A stretch of 64,000 nucleotides of DNA from Allobosea lathyri. GTDB lineage: Bacteria > Pseudomonadota > Alphaproteobacteria > Rhizobiales > Beijerinckiaceae. The notes under the pieces were generated by a model. The model had not been told where the DNA came from, did no database searches, and saw only the letters and a list, made by a program, of their open reading frames with translations. The DNA lies in assembly GCF_900108245.1 (NCBI RefSeq), contig NZ_FNUY01000005.1:335700-399699 (forward strand), given 5' to 3'. Both the position numbers and the translations under genes were made by a program. Below, piece after piece: positions 56,032 to 64,000 of the stretch (position 1 is its first letter; the number at the start of each line of letters is the position of its first letter).

Positions 56032-58642
56032 TCACGATTCTCCCGGGAACCACGATGATCTTACGGATCGGGCGGTCTTCGAGAGCCCGGATAACGGACT
56101 CGTTGGCACGCACGATCGCTTCGACCGCCACCGTATCCGCATCGGCGGGCACGGTCACCTCCGCACGCTTCTTGCCGTTGATCTGCACGGGGAGGACAAG
56201 GCTGTCGTCCTTGAGCAGCGCTACGTCCGCGACGGGCCAGGATGCCTCGCCGGCGAGGCCCGGCAGGGCAAGCGCCTGCCAGCATTCCTCGGCCAGATGG
56301 GGCATCATCGGCGCGACAAGCTGCGTTGCGATCGTGGCGGCCTCATGGAGCGCAAAGCCCATGTCGGCATCGAGCGCGGCATGTTCGGCCGCTGCATCCA
56401 GCGCTTTGCCGATGGCGTTGGTCAAAGTGTAGATATGCGCGACGCAGCGGTTGAAGCCTAGGCGCTCGATATCGGCACCGACAGCCTCCAAGGCGCGATG
56501 GCTCGCCTTGCGCAAGGCAAGGGCTGTTTCGCCGAAGTTTTCCGGCGATGCAACCTTGTTGCCGGTACGCTCCGCGATCTCTCCGACCAGCCGCCAGAGG
56601 CGCTGCACGAAGCGGGCGGCACCCTGCACACCCTCATCGGTCCAGATCACGTCCCGGTCGGGCGGGGAGTCGGACAGCATGAACCAGCGCGCGGTGTCGG
56701 CCCCGTAGGAGGCGATGATATCGTCGGGGTCGACGACATTCTTCTTCGACTTCGACATCTTCTCGATCGAGCCGATCTCGATCGGCGCACCGGTATCGAC
56801 ATGGAAGCCCAGCCGTTCGGTGCCGGTGGCCTCGATCCGGACATCGCCGGGCTCGACCCAGGTGCCGTCCGCCGCCCGGTAGGTCTCGTGCACGACCATG
56901 CCCTGGGTGAACAGCCCCGCGAAAGGCTCATCCAGCCCGGCATGGCCGGTCTTCTTCATCGCGCGGGTGAAGAAGCGCGAATAGAGCAGGTGCAGAATCG
57001 CGTGCTCGACGCCGCCGATATACTGGTCGACCGGCAGGAAGCGATCGACCACCGGGCGGTTGGTCGGACTTTCGGTCCGCCATGGGTCGGTGAAGCGGGC
57101 GAAATACCAGGACGAATCGACGAAAGTGTCCATCGTGTCGGTCTCGCGCCGAGCCGGCTTGCCGCATTGCGGGCAGTGGACATGCTTCCAGCTCGGGTGA
57201 TGGTCGAGCGGGTTGCCCGGCCGCTCGAAGGAGACGTCGTCGGGCAGCTTGACCGGCAGATCGGCATCCGGAACCGGCACGGTGCCGCAATCCGCGCAAT
57301 GGATCACCGGGATCGGGCAACCCCAATAGCGCTGGCGCGAGATGCCCCAGTCGCGCAGGCGGAAATTGACCTTGCGCGCCCCGACAGGCCGGTTGCCGCG
57401 TGTTTCGGCTTCCAGCTTGCGGGCGACTGATTCTTTCGCCTCCGGAATGGTCAGTCCATCCAGGAAGCGCGAATTGATCATGCGACCGTCATCGACATAG
57501 GCCGTGTCGGTGATCACGAATGTCGCGGGGTCGACGCCCTCGGGGCAAACCACAGGCGTATTGCCGAGGCCGTATTTATTGACGAAGTCGAGGTCGCGCT
57601 GATCATGCGCCGGGCAGCCGAAAATCGCGCCCGTGCCGTATTCCAGCAGGACGAAATTCGCGACATAGACCGGCAAAGTCCATGACGGATCAAGCGGATG
57701 CACCGCGCGGATGCCGGTATCGAAACCGAGCTTCTCGGCCTTGTCGATATTCTCCTGGGCCGTGCCGGTGCGCTTGCACTCCTCGATGAAAGCCTGCAGC
57801 GCCGGGTTGTTTGCGGCAGCAGCCTTCGCAAGCGGGTGGTCCGGGGCGACTGCCACGAATTTGGCTCCGAACAGCGTGTCTGGGCGCGTGGTGTAGACCT
57901 CAACCTCGCTCTGGGCGAAGGCATTCGATTCGAGAGCGAAACGAACAAGCAAGCCTTCCGAGCGGCCGATCCAGTTCTTCTGCATCAGCCGGACTTTTTC
58001 GGGCCAACGGTTCAGCCCGTCGAGCGCGTCATGCAGCTCCTGGCCGTAATCGGTGATTCGGAAGAACCATTGCGTCAGCTCGCGGATCTCGACCAGCGCG
58101 CCAGAGCGCCAGCCGCGCCCATCGATGACCTGCTCGTTGGCCAGCACGGTCTCGTCGACCGGGTCCCAGTTGACCTTCGCCGTCTTGCGGTCGACCAGCC
58201 CGGCCTTGAGGAAGTCCAGGAACAGCTTCTGCTGGTGGCGGTAGTAGCTCGGGTCGCAGGTGGCGAGCTCGCGGCTCCAGTCGAGCGACAGGCCCATCGA
58301 TTGCAATTGGGCGCGCATCGTCGCGATATTGGCGTAGGTCCACTCGCGTGGATGAACCTTGTTGGCCTTGGCGGCATTCTCGGCCGGCAGGCCGAAGGCG
58401 TCCCAACCCATCGGGTGGAGCACCGAGAAGCCCTTGGCGCGCTTGTAGCGTGCGACGACATCGCCCATCGCATAGTTGCGGACGTGGCCCATATGGATGC
58501 GGCCCGACGGGTAGGGAAACATCTCGAGCACGTAGTAGGTTGGGCGCGTGTCGTCGTTGCGGGTTTCGAAGAGCTTGCGCTCCTCCCAAACACCGCGCCA
58601 TTTCGGCTCTGATTCCTTGGGATTGTAGCGTTCAACGGCCAT
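56018..58642 (-). CDS. leuS: Leucyl-tRNA synthetase
   Basis: Class Ia synthetase with an editing domain, 874 residues. The HIGH-equivalent HMGH is in [20 protein letters not shown] near residue 50. The editing (CP1) region includes [22 protein letters not shown] and [18 protein letters not shown]. The KMSKS loop is [18 protein letters not shown]. Start ATG 58642 gives [10 protein letters not shown]; an upstream in-frame start at 58654 adds four residues. Confidence 0.97.
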   Translation of the reverse strand: MAVERYNPKESEPKWRGVWEERKLFETRNDDTRPTYYVLEMFPYPSGRIHMGHVRNYAMGDVVARYKRAKGFSVLHPMGWDAFGLPAENAAKANKVHPREWTYANIATMRAQLQSMGLSLDWSRELATCDPSYYRHQQKLFLDFLKAGLVDRKTAKVNWDPVDETVLANEQVIDGRGWRSGALVEIRELTQWFFRITDYGQELHDALDGLNRWPEKVRLMQKNWIGRSEGLLVRFALESNAFAQSEVEVYTTRPDTLFGAKFVAVAPDHPLAKAAAANNPALQAFIEECKRTGTAQENIDKAEKLGFDTGIRAVHPLDPSWTLPVYVANFVLLEYGTGAIFGCPAHDQRDLDFVNKYGLGNTPVVCPEGVDPATFVITDTAYVDDGRMINSRFLDGLTIPEAKESVARKLEAETRGNRPVGARKVNFRLRDWGISRQRYWGCPIPVIHCADCGTVPVPDADLPVKLPDDVSFERPGNPLDHHPSWKHVHCPQCGKPARRETDTMDTFVDSSWYFARFTDPWRTESPTNRPVVDRFLPVDQYIGGVEHAILHLLYSRFFTRAMKKTGHAGLDEPFAGLFTQGMVVHETYRAADGTWVEPGDVRIEATGTERLGFHVDTGAPIEIGSIEKMSKSKKNVVDPDDIIASYGADTARWFMLSDSPPDRDVIWTDEGVQGAARFVQRLWRLVGEIAERTGNKVASPENFGETALALRKASHRALEAVGADIERLGFNRCVAHIYTLTNAIGKALDAAAEHAALDADMGFALHEAATIATQLVAPMMPHLAEECWQALALPGLAGEASWPVADVALLKDDSLVLPVQINGKKRAEVTVPADADTVAVEAIVRANESVIRALEDRPIRKIIVVPGRIVNVVA

Positions 58643-58737
58643 GGCAACGGGCAATTCTTGCGTGATCGGATGAGGGCGGACTAGGACACCATTGCAAGCG
58701 CGTGGTCAACGCCGCGCGGGGCATGAAGGGGCTTCCG

Positions 58738-59403
58738 ATGAGTGATACGGTTACGCGTTTGGCTGCCACGCAGGCCGAGATCGCGCGCATGACACGCGAT
58801 TTCGAGCGCGAGCCTGATTCGGTGACCCTGATCGCCGTGTCGAAGACGATGCCGGCCGAGGTTATTCTGCCGGCGCTCGAGGCCGGGCAGCGCGCTTTCG
58901 GCGAAAACTATGTTCAGGAGGCCAAGGCCAAGTGGCCGGGCCTGCGCGAGCGCTTTCCCGATGCGCAGGTCCACATGATCGGGCCGCTGCAATCCAACAA
59001 GGCACGAGAGGCTGTCGAGCTGTTCGACGCGATCCACTCGCTCGATCGCGAGAGCCTGGCAAAGGAACTGGCGCGCGAGATCGCCCGGACCGGCCGGGCG
59101 CCAACCCTGTTCGTCCAGGTCAATACCGGCGACGAGCCGCAGAAGGGTGGCGTCAGCCCCGCCGAGATCGACGCCTTTCTCGAACTCTGCCGGGTGCGTC
59201 ACGGTCTCGTGATCGACGGGTTGATGTGCATTCCCCCCGCCGATCAGCCGCCCTCGCCGCATTTCGCGCTGCTGGCCAAGATCGCGGCGCGCCACGGCCT
59301 GCGTGGCCTGTCGATGGGCATGAGCGCCGATTTCGAGGCTGCAATCCAGCTGGGTGCGACGCATGTGCGCGTCGGCAGCGCGATTTTTGGCGCGCGGAGC
59401 TGA
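58738..59403 (+). CDS. YggS family PLP homeostasis protein
   Basis: Alanine-racemase-like TIM-barrel protein (PLPBP/YggS) that binds pyridoxal phosphate, 221 residues. The PLP lysine is in LIAVSKTMPAEVI near residue 38. AFGENYVQEAKAKW, HMIGPLQSNKAR and GLSMGMSADFEAAIQLGATHVRVGSAIFG are diagnostic. ATG 58738 has AAGGGG seven bases upstream. It is divergent from leuS. Confidence 0.94.
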   Translation: MSDTVTRLAATQAEIARMTRDFEREPDSVTLIAVSKTMPAEVILPALEAGQRAFGENYVQEAKAKWPGLRERFPDAQVHMIGPLQSNKAREAVELFDAIHSLDRESLAKELAREIARTGRAPTLFVQVNTGDEPQKGGVSPAEIDAFLELCRVRHGLVIDGLMCIPPADQPPSPHFALLAKIAARHGLRGLSMGMSADFEAAIQLGATHVRVGSAIFGARS

Positions 59404-59420
59404 TTCTTTGCGAGGAACTA

Positions 59421-59470
59421 GGCGTCATCCCGGATAGGTGGCGAAGCCGCGCCGATCCGGGACGACGCGT
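59421..59470. repeat. Short REP-like palindrome between convergent genes
   Basis: GCGTCATCCCGGAT at the left mirrors ATCCGGGACGACGC at the right. It separates the converging YggS and VOC genes and is a short member of the CGTCATYCCGG family. Confidence 0.65.
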
Positions 59471-59477
59471 TCGAGGA

Positions 59478-59861
59478 TTATCGCTTCAGCGGCTCGCCGA
59501 CATCGATGCGGTTGCCGTCGGGGTCCTCGAAGACGAAGGCGCGCAAGCCATAGTCCTTGTCGCGCAGGCCTTTGACGATGCGCAGGCCGCGCTCGCGGAT
59601 GATTGCATGAAGCGCATCGATGTCCTCGACCATCATATGTGCGATGTTGAAGGGCGCGGCTTTGTGAGTGGGCTGCAGCGTGAGATGCAGTTCCGCGCCG
59701 TCCCGCTTCAGGATCATGAAGCCGACCGGGTCGCCATTCTCGAAGGTTTTGGTGAAGCCGAGCGCGCCGGCATAAAAATCATGCGCCCTGTCCATATCCC
59801 GGACGGGAAGCATTGCGGCGATTCGCCCGAAGCGAATGCCGGTCGCGGCCAAATCTGTCAT
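59478..59861 (-). CDS. VOC (glyoxalase/bleomycin-resistance) family protein
   Basis: A 127-residue single VOC domain. The N-terminal beta strand and helix are IAAMLPVRDMDRAHDFYAGALGF, and the C-terminal strand is RAFVFEDPDGNRIDVGEPL with the usual metal-site glutamate position near the end. The substrate is unknown; resistance or lyase functions are possible. ATG 59861 is the first start that fits the fold; the frame runs on to 60095 without similarity. Confidence 0.85.
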   Translation of the reverse strand: MTDLAATGIRFGRIAAMLPVRDMDRAHDFYAGALGFTKTFENGDPVGFMILKRDGAELHLTLQPTHKAAPFNIAHMMVEDIDALHAIIRERGLRIVKGLRDKDYGLRAFVFEDPDGNRIDVGEPLKR

Positions 59862-59977
59862 CGTGAAGTCTCGATTGGGAGCGGCGCAATGTCGCAAGGG
59901 CGGTGCCTCGCATTCGATCGGCCGGTCCGGAGCTGACGGTTGAGACGGTGCCCTCGGCGCTTTTAGCCGCGTTCGCG

Positions 59978-60547
59978 CTATCTGACCAGAAGCGCGCAGT
60001 GCCGGGCCAGCCGGGGCAGCACCTTGGCGAAGACATGGCCCTCGACCGCGACGCAGCCGGCGGTCGGTGTGAAGCCTGGGCGCGCAAGGTGCCAAAAGAT
60101 CGCGCTGCCCTGCCCGCGAATCACGGGCCGGTCGTTCCAGCCGAGCTCGACGATGACGTCATAGAGATGGTCGTCCCGCATCAGGCGCTCCTCGGCCTCG
60201 CCCGGCGGACGGTCGATCAGCCGGTTGTAGCGCCGGTCGGAGGCGTCGTCGCACCAGGCATCACGTGCGGTGATCCTGCGCAGGGGCAGCAGCGTGCGCG
60301 GACGGGCCAGCCTGTCCTCGCGGAAGAAGACGCTGCGTAGCGGCAGAGCGGTGCGCGGCGTGCGGCCGTCGCCCTCGCGCTTTGTCGTGCCGATGCCGGA
60401 GCGGCCGAGCGCGCAGGGGAAGATCGCTCCGCCTGCGACGAGAAAGCCCTTGCGGCGGTCGTGCACGGAGGCGAAGACGCGCAATCTGGTCAGGCGACGA
60501 GGCCCACGGTTGTTTGGGCTTTCGCCCGATGTTTCACGGTTTCTCAC
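59978..60547 (-). CDS. L,D-transpeptidase catalytic domain (YkuD) protein
   Basis: A 189-residue protein with a YkuD-type fold; the active-site region reads IFWHLARPGFTPTAGCVAV near residues 155-173. The usual SHGC-type motif has AGC here, as in a subgroup common in Hyphomicrobiales. It would crosslink peptidoglycan or attach proteins to it. The start is a GTG at 60547. No clear signal peptide is seen at that start, so the true start or localisation is uncertain. Confidence 0.75.
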   Translation of the reverse strand: MRNRETSGESPNNRGPRRLTRLRVFASVHDRRKGFLVAGGAIFPCALGRSGIGTTKREGDGRTPRTALPLRSVFFREDRLARPRTLLPLRRITARDAWCDDASDRRYNRLIDRPPGEAEERLMRDDHLYDVIVELGWNDRPVIRGQGSAIFWHLARPGFTPTAGCVAVEGHVFAKVLPRLARHCALLVR

Positions 60548-60628
60548 GGGGAATCCATCAGGCGTGACTTGCGGTCACGATTCAGCGGGCTCATGGTGCC
60601 CATATTGCACTCGTTCGAACGATCTTTC

Positions 60629-61315
60629 ATGTCCGCGGTTCATCATATTCTTCTGGTCGATGACGACCAGACCTTGCGTGATGCGCTCGCCGAGCAGCTT
60701 GCGCTCTATGACGAGTTCAAGCTCTCGACGGCGGGAACGGCGACGGCTGCCGTGAAAGCCGTCCAGGCTGACCGGATCGACCTTGCCATCATGGATGTCG
60801 GCCTGCCCGACATGGACGGGCGCGAGGCCGTCAAGATGATGCGGAAAAACGGCTTCAAGAGCCCGGTCATCATGCTGACCGGGCAGGGCTCGGATGCCGA
60901 TACCGTGCTCGGGCTCGAAGCGGGCGCCAACGACTATGTCGTGAAGCCGTTCAAGTTCGCCGTGCTGCTGGCCCGCATCCGGGCGCATCTGCGCCAGTAT
61001 GAGGCCAGCGAAGATGCGGTTTTCCAGGTCGGACCCTACACGTTCCATCCCGGCTCGAAGCTGCTGGTGAGCGAAAAGGGCTCCAAGACCAAGCTGACGG
61101 AAAAGGAGACGGCGATCCTGCGGTTTCTCTATCGGGCGGGCCGCAAGCCGATTGCGCGGGAAATCCTGCTTCAGGAGGTCTGGGGCTATAACAGCCAGGT
61201 CACCACGCACACGCTCGAGACCCACATCTACCGGCTGCGCCAGAAGATCGAGCCCGATCCCGGCAATGCGCGGCTCCTCGTGACGGATGCGGGCGGCTAC
61301 CGCCTGAACCCATAA
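60629..61315 (+). CDS. cenR: OmpR-family response regulator CenR-like
   Basis: Two-component regulator of 228 residues. The receiver domain has HHILLVDDDQTLRDALAEQL, the phospho-acceptor aspartate in LAIMDVGLPDMDGREAVKMM, and lysine in DYVVKPFKFAVLLARIRAHL. The C-terminal winged helix is TLETHIYRLRQKIEPD. The whole closely resembles CenR of Caulobacter and OtpR of Brucella, which control envelope homeostasis and are essential or stress-related. ATG 60629 is preferred. A cyclic-nucleotide-binding gene follows, as in Brucella. No histidine kinase is adjacent. Confidence 0.85.
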   Translation: MSAVHHILLVDDDQTLRDALAEQLALYDEFKLSTAGTATAAVKAVQADRIDLAIMDVGLPDMDGREAVKMMRKNGFKSPVIMLTGQGSDADTVLGLEAGANDYVVKPFKFAVLLARIRAHLRQYEASEDAVFQVGPYTFHPGSKLLVSEKGSKTKLTEKETAILRFLYRAGRKPIAREILLQEVWGYNSQVTTHTLETHIYRLRQKIEPDPGNARLLVTDAGGYRLNP

Positions 61316-61320
61316 TATAG

Positions 61321-61785
61321 ATGGCACTGGACGACGATATTGCCCGCCTGGCCCAACAGCCCTTGCTGGGCTTGATGGAGCGCGATGCGTTGAGGCTCGT
61401 CGCCTTCGCGGCGGAGAACCGCTCCCTGCGGGCTGGCGACGTGCTGTTTCGCATCGGCGAGCCGTCGGACGGCGCCGTTCTGATCGTTTCAGGCGCGGTC
61501 GCGCTGGCGAGCCAGGACGATGGCCAGCCGGCTGCCGAGATTCTCGGCCCGGGCGCGTTGATCGGTGAAATGGCGCTGTTCAGCTCGATTGGCCGGCCGG
61601 TCACGGCGATCGCGCGCGAGCCGACGCAGGTGATGCGGCTGTCGCGCAGCGTAATGCGCCGCGTGCTCGGCGAATTCCCGGCATCGGCGGAGGCCATCGC
61701 GGATGCGATCGGCGAGCGCCTGCGCGGTTTCGTCAGCGAGCTGACCGCCGTGCAGAACGCGCTGAACGCGATCGATCGGGACTGA
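61321..61785 (+). CDS. Cyclic nucleotide-binding domain protein
   Basis: A 154-residue CAP_ED domain protein without a DNA-binding domain. The phosphate-binding cassette region reads LGPGALIGEMALFSSIGRPVTAIA, preceded by GDVLFRIGEPSDGAVLIVSGAV. It starts 5 bases after cenR and is probably cotranscribed. In Brucella the same neighbour is described beside otpR. Ligand specificity cannot be judged; the cassette lacks the classical FGE-to-R signature in full (GEMALFSS). Confidence 0.88.
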   Translation: MALDDDIARLAQQPLLGLMERDALRLVAFAAENRSLRAGDVLFRIGEPSDGAVLIVSGAVALASQDDGQPAAEILGPGALIGEMALFSSIGRPVTAIAREPTQVMRLSRSVMRRVLGEFPASAEAIADAIGERLRGFVSELTAVQNALNAIDRD

Positions 61786-61791
61786 CGCCCT

Positions 61792-62607
61792 TCAGAGGTC
61801 GAGCGTCACCGTCACCGGGACATGGTCGGAAGGGCGCTCCCAGCCGCGGGCTTCGCTCAGGAAGGTCAGGTCGCGCAAGGCCGGCTTCAGCCCGTCGGAG
61901 AGCCAGATATGGTCGAGCCGACGGCCCTTGTTCGAGATCGCCCAATCGGCGGCGCGATAGCTCCACCAGCTATAGAGCTTTTCAGGCTCGGGCCTGAGCG
62001 TGCGTGCCGCATCGGTCCAGCCGAGTTCGGAGCGCAGCTTCTCCAGCGTCGTCGTTTCGATTGGCGTGTGGCTGACCACGTTGAGGAGCTGCTTGTGGCT
62101 CCAGACGTCGTGCTCATAGGGCGCGATGTTGAGGTCGCCGAGCAGGATGCTGGGGCGGTCGGTCGGGCGCTTGGCGATGCCCCAGGCGCCGATCTCGTCG
62201 AGAAAGGCCAGCTTGTGGGCAAATTTCACATTCTTTTCCGGATCCGGAAGGTCGCCACCGGCGGGAATGTAGAAATTATGGATTGCGATGCCGGCTGCTG
62301 CGCCGGCCCCCTTGTCCAGCACTACGGTCATGTGGCGGGCGTCGTTCTTGCCGCACATCGCCATGGCGTCCTTCTCGCTGAAGGGCAGCTTCGAGAGGAT
62401 GGCGACGCCATTGTAGCCCTTCTGGCCGATGAAAGCCTGATGGACATATCCGAGCTTGTCGAAGGCCTTGGCCGGGAACTGCTCGTCGGGGGTCTTGGTC
62501 TCCTGCAGACACAGGACGTCAGGCGCGTGCGCTGTCAGGAAGTCGCCGACCATGCCGATGCGAAGCCTGACCGAATTGATGTTCCAGCTGGTGACGGTGA
62601 GTTTCAC
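61792..62607 (-). CDS. xthA: Exodeoxyribonuclease III
   Basis: AP endonuclease and 3' exonuclease of the ExoIII/APE1 family, 271 residues. Motifs: TVTSWNINSVRLRI, LCLQETKTPDEQFP (metal-binding glutamate), the catalytic LLGDLNIAPYEHDVW, and RLDHIWLSDGL, ending in WERPSDHVPVTVTL with its catalytic histidine. It converges with the cyclic-nucleotide-binding gene, six bases apart. Confidence 0.94.
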   Translation of the reverse strand: MKLTVTSWNINSVRLRIGMVGDFLTAHAPDVLCLQETKTPDEQFPAKAFDKLGYVHQAFIGQKGYNGVAILSKLPFSEKDAMAMCGKNDARHMTVVLDKGAGAAAGIAIHNFYIPAGGDLPDPEKNVKFAHKLAFLDEIGAWGIAKRPTDRPSILLGDLNIAPYEHDVWSHKQLLNVVSHTPIETTTLEKLRSELGWTDAARTLRPEPEKLYSWWSYRAADWAISNKGRRLDHIWLSDGLKPALRDLTFLSEARGWERPSDHVPVTVTLDL

Positions 62608-62758
62608 GCGAGATTTCCGGTCGAGAAGGGTGCCGGAAACTGGTTCGGGGCGCGCGCAAAAGCAAGCTTCTCATTCCAGTCCCGTTCCCTCGCGCTCGGC
62701 CTTGCCCGAACCCAGATTCAAAATGCGCGCCATACGGGCGCGCATGACGTGGCGGATG

Positions 62759-63610
62759 TCAGAGCACGCGCTCGTAGTTGATCACGAAATTCTTCGGGTC
62801 GGGCCGGCGCTGGGTATCGAGGTTGTAAAGCGAGACCGAGGTTTCGTAGCCCTGCGGATCGATGACCACCCATTGGCGGAGCTCATTGGCGGCGAGATCA
62901 TAGTTCAACGTGATCTTGGAGGTGCCGCCGAGCGTCGAACGGTCCTCGATCTTGACCGAGAGGATGTCGCCCTTGGTGCTGACGCCCGTCACCTGGGAGT
63001 CACGCGCCAGATCCATGCGCTCCTTGACGAGGAATTTCAGCGGCGTCTGGCCGATGGAATACAGATCCTGCGTCGCCAGCTTCTTGTCGCGAATCGCGAC
63101 CGAGGTGCCGTCGGCGATCACTTCCATGGTGACCGGCGGGCGATATTCGAAGCGCATCTTGCCGGGGCGCTGGATGTAGATCTTGCCCTCGAAACGACGA
63201 CCATCGGCGGCAAACTGGATGAAATCACCCTGCAGCGTCGAGAAGCCGTTGAAATACGCGTTGAGCCGATCGACGGCGTCCTCGCGCGTCAGCGGCGCCG
63301 CCGATCGTGGCGCTGCTTTTGCGGGCGCCGCTGCCAGACGCGTCGGCTCGGCCGCAGCTGTGACAACCGGAGATGCGGCTGCGGATGCAGCGGGCGTTGC
63401 CGAGGCTATGCGCGGGAGGCCGAGACCGGCAGGCCGGATCGGCGGCATCGGCGTGCCACGCGATGCCGGGGGTTTGGCGGTTGCCGCTGCCGGCTTGCTT
63501 GGCTGCAATTGCAGCGGCTGGGCTGCGAGCGAGCCCGCAAAGCCTGCGAAACCCATTGCGACCAAGGCGCAAAGCGCGGTTCGCATCGGGAAATGGCGCG
63601 TCATGAGCAT
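62759..63610 (-). CDS. lolA: LolA-type outer-membrane lipoprotein carrier, with Ala/Pro-rich insert
   Basis: Periplasmic lipoprotein chaperone of 283 residues. A signal peptide (MRTALCALVAMGFAGFAGSLAA) is followed by about 95 residues rich in alanine and proline. The LolA domain then begins at AVDRLNAYFNGFSTLQGDFI and includes GKIYIQRPGKMRFEYRPP and WVVIDPQGYETSVSLYNL. The long low-complexity spacer makes it longer than the roughly 200 residues of E. coli LolA. Starts at 63610 or 63604 are both possible, with GGAG upstream. Confidence 0.88.
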   Translation of the reverse strand: MLMTRHFPMRTALCALVAMGFAGFAGSLAAQPLQLQPSKPAAATAKPPASRGTPMPPIRPAGLGLPRIASATPAASAAASPVVTAAAEPTRLAAAPAKAAPRSAAPLTREDAVDRLNAYFNGFSTLQGDFIQFAADGRRFEGKIYIQRPGKMRFEYRPPVTMEVIADGTSVAIRDKKLATQDLYSIGQTPLKFLVKERMDLARDSQVTGVSTKGDILSVKIEDRSTLGGTSKITLNYDLAANELRQWVVIDPQGYETSVSLYNLDTQRRPDPKNFVINYERVL

Positions 63611-63787
63611 TATGCTCCACTGCTCTGGGCCGGTACGGCCGTAAATCATCGCGCCTTTGCTGGCGCGCGGCAACGTTTCTGGCGAGGCCAAGCCGGCCCC
63701 GCTGCCAGTCAACGCATCTGATGCCGCGCAGGTTGCACGCGCGTCATGGCAATTTGAGGACCGTAACCCGCCCGGACCTTGTCGTCG

Positions 63788-64000
63788 TCAATCCTCATCC
63801 TCGCGGGCGCGGCCGGTCTCGACGAGGATCTCGCGCTTGCCGGCGTGGTTGGCGGGGCCGACGATGCCCTCGTTCTCCATTCGCTCCATGATCGAGGCGG
63901 CGCGGTTGTAGCCGATCTGCAGGCGGCGCTGGATGTAGGAGGTCGAGGCCTTCTTGTCGCGCAGGACCACCGCGACCGCCTGGTCGTAAGGGTCCTCGCT
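63788..64000 (-). CDS. ftsK: DNA translocase FtsK, C-terminal end (partial)
   Basis: Only the last 70 codons are inside the window. They form the gamma winged-helix domain that reads KOPS sequences: [20 protein letters not shown] and [20 protein letters not shown], then [16 protein letters not shown], ending in an acidic tail. The 5' part lies beyond the window. It is the upstream neighbour of lolA on the same strand. Confidence 0.93.
   Translation of the reverse strand, partial: SEDPYDQAVAVVLRDKKASTSYIQRRLQIGYNRAASIMERMENEGIVGPANHAGKREILVETGRAREDED

Noticed and set aside
60531..60550. Fourth parS near the L,D-transpeptidase start
   Set aside because: TGTTTCACG is only a half-site followed by GTTTCTC, so the second arm is missing.

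Overview
This is a GC-rich alphaproteobacterial chromosome segment. Gene content and order point to Hyphomicrobiales (Rhizobiales). Diagnostic blocks are an oriC between a DUF299 kinase-pyrophosphorylase gene and hemE, mnmE-mnmG-rsmG-parA-parB, PraR-metK-trmB, Tim44-mltA-smr, and cenR beside a cyclic-nucleotide-binding gene, with ftsK, lolA and xthA nearby. A Bosea-like organism is my best guess from general style; that is inference and not tested. Almost the whole window is core genome. No tRNA, rRNA, transposase, integrase or CRISPR array was seen.

Layout. 0-10.7 kb: trpS, a Usp protein, nfuA, tsaB-rimI-plsC, miaB, then a tightly packed phoH-ybeY-corC-lnt run. 10.8-14.6 kb: a PraR/PhrR-type regulator, metK, trmB and a convergent DUF2336 gene. 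14.9-22.4 kb: the transcription/translation operon rimP-nusA-ylxR-infB-rbfA-truB. 22.4-28.1 kb: an accessory block (chemoreceptor, AraC regulator, Atu4866-domain protein, NAD(P)-binding protein and HxlR regulator) that separates truB from rpsO-pnp. 28.3-31 kb: rpsO and pnp.

31.0-32.6 kb is the oddest part. It is a strikingly AT-rich minus-strand gene with a P-loop-like N-terminal domain and a zinc deoxycytidylate-deaminase C-terminal domain. This is the architecture of the anti-phage dCTP deaminases (AvcD/DcdV). A small unrecognised frame and a possible regulatory-RNA region lie upstream of it. Its 3' end is shared with the pnp terminator: its stop codon sits in the loop of an 18-bp perfect stem.

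33.6-43.2 kb is mostly on the minus strand: adenosine kinase, an XRE-smr-mltA-Tim44 operon, (secB and terC on plus), dnaQ-coaE, aroE, maf and the DUF299 protein. 43.2-43.63 kb is the probable chromosomal replication origin, with DnaA-like boxes, one exact CtrA box (TTAA-N7-TTAA), four GANTC sites and a near-perfect parS. 43.6-54.4 kb runs away from the origin: hemE, hemJ, rho, (a YyaL-type protein on minus), mnmE, mnmG, rsmG, parA and parB, with two more parS sites in the mnmG leader and inside rsmG. 54.4-64 kb: holA-lptE-leuS (minus), a YggS protein, a VOC protein, an L,D-transpeptidase, cenR plus a cyclic-nucleotide-binding protein, xthA, lolA and the 3' end of ftsK.

Several convergent gene pairs are separated by palindromic REP-like repeats or by hairpins that include the stop codons. 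These may serve as bidirectional terminators.
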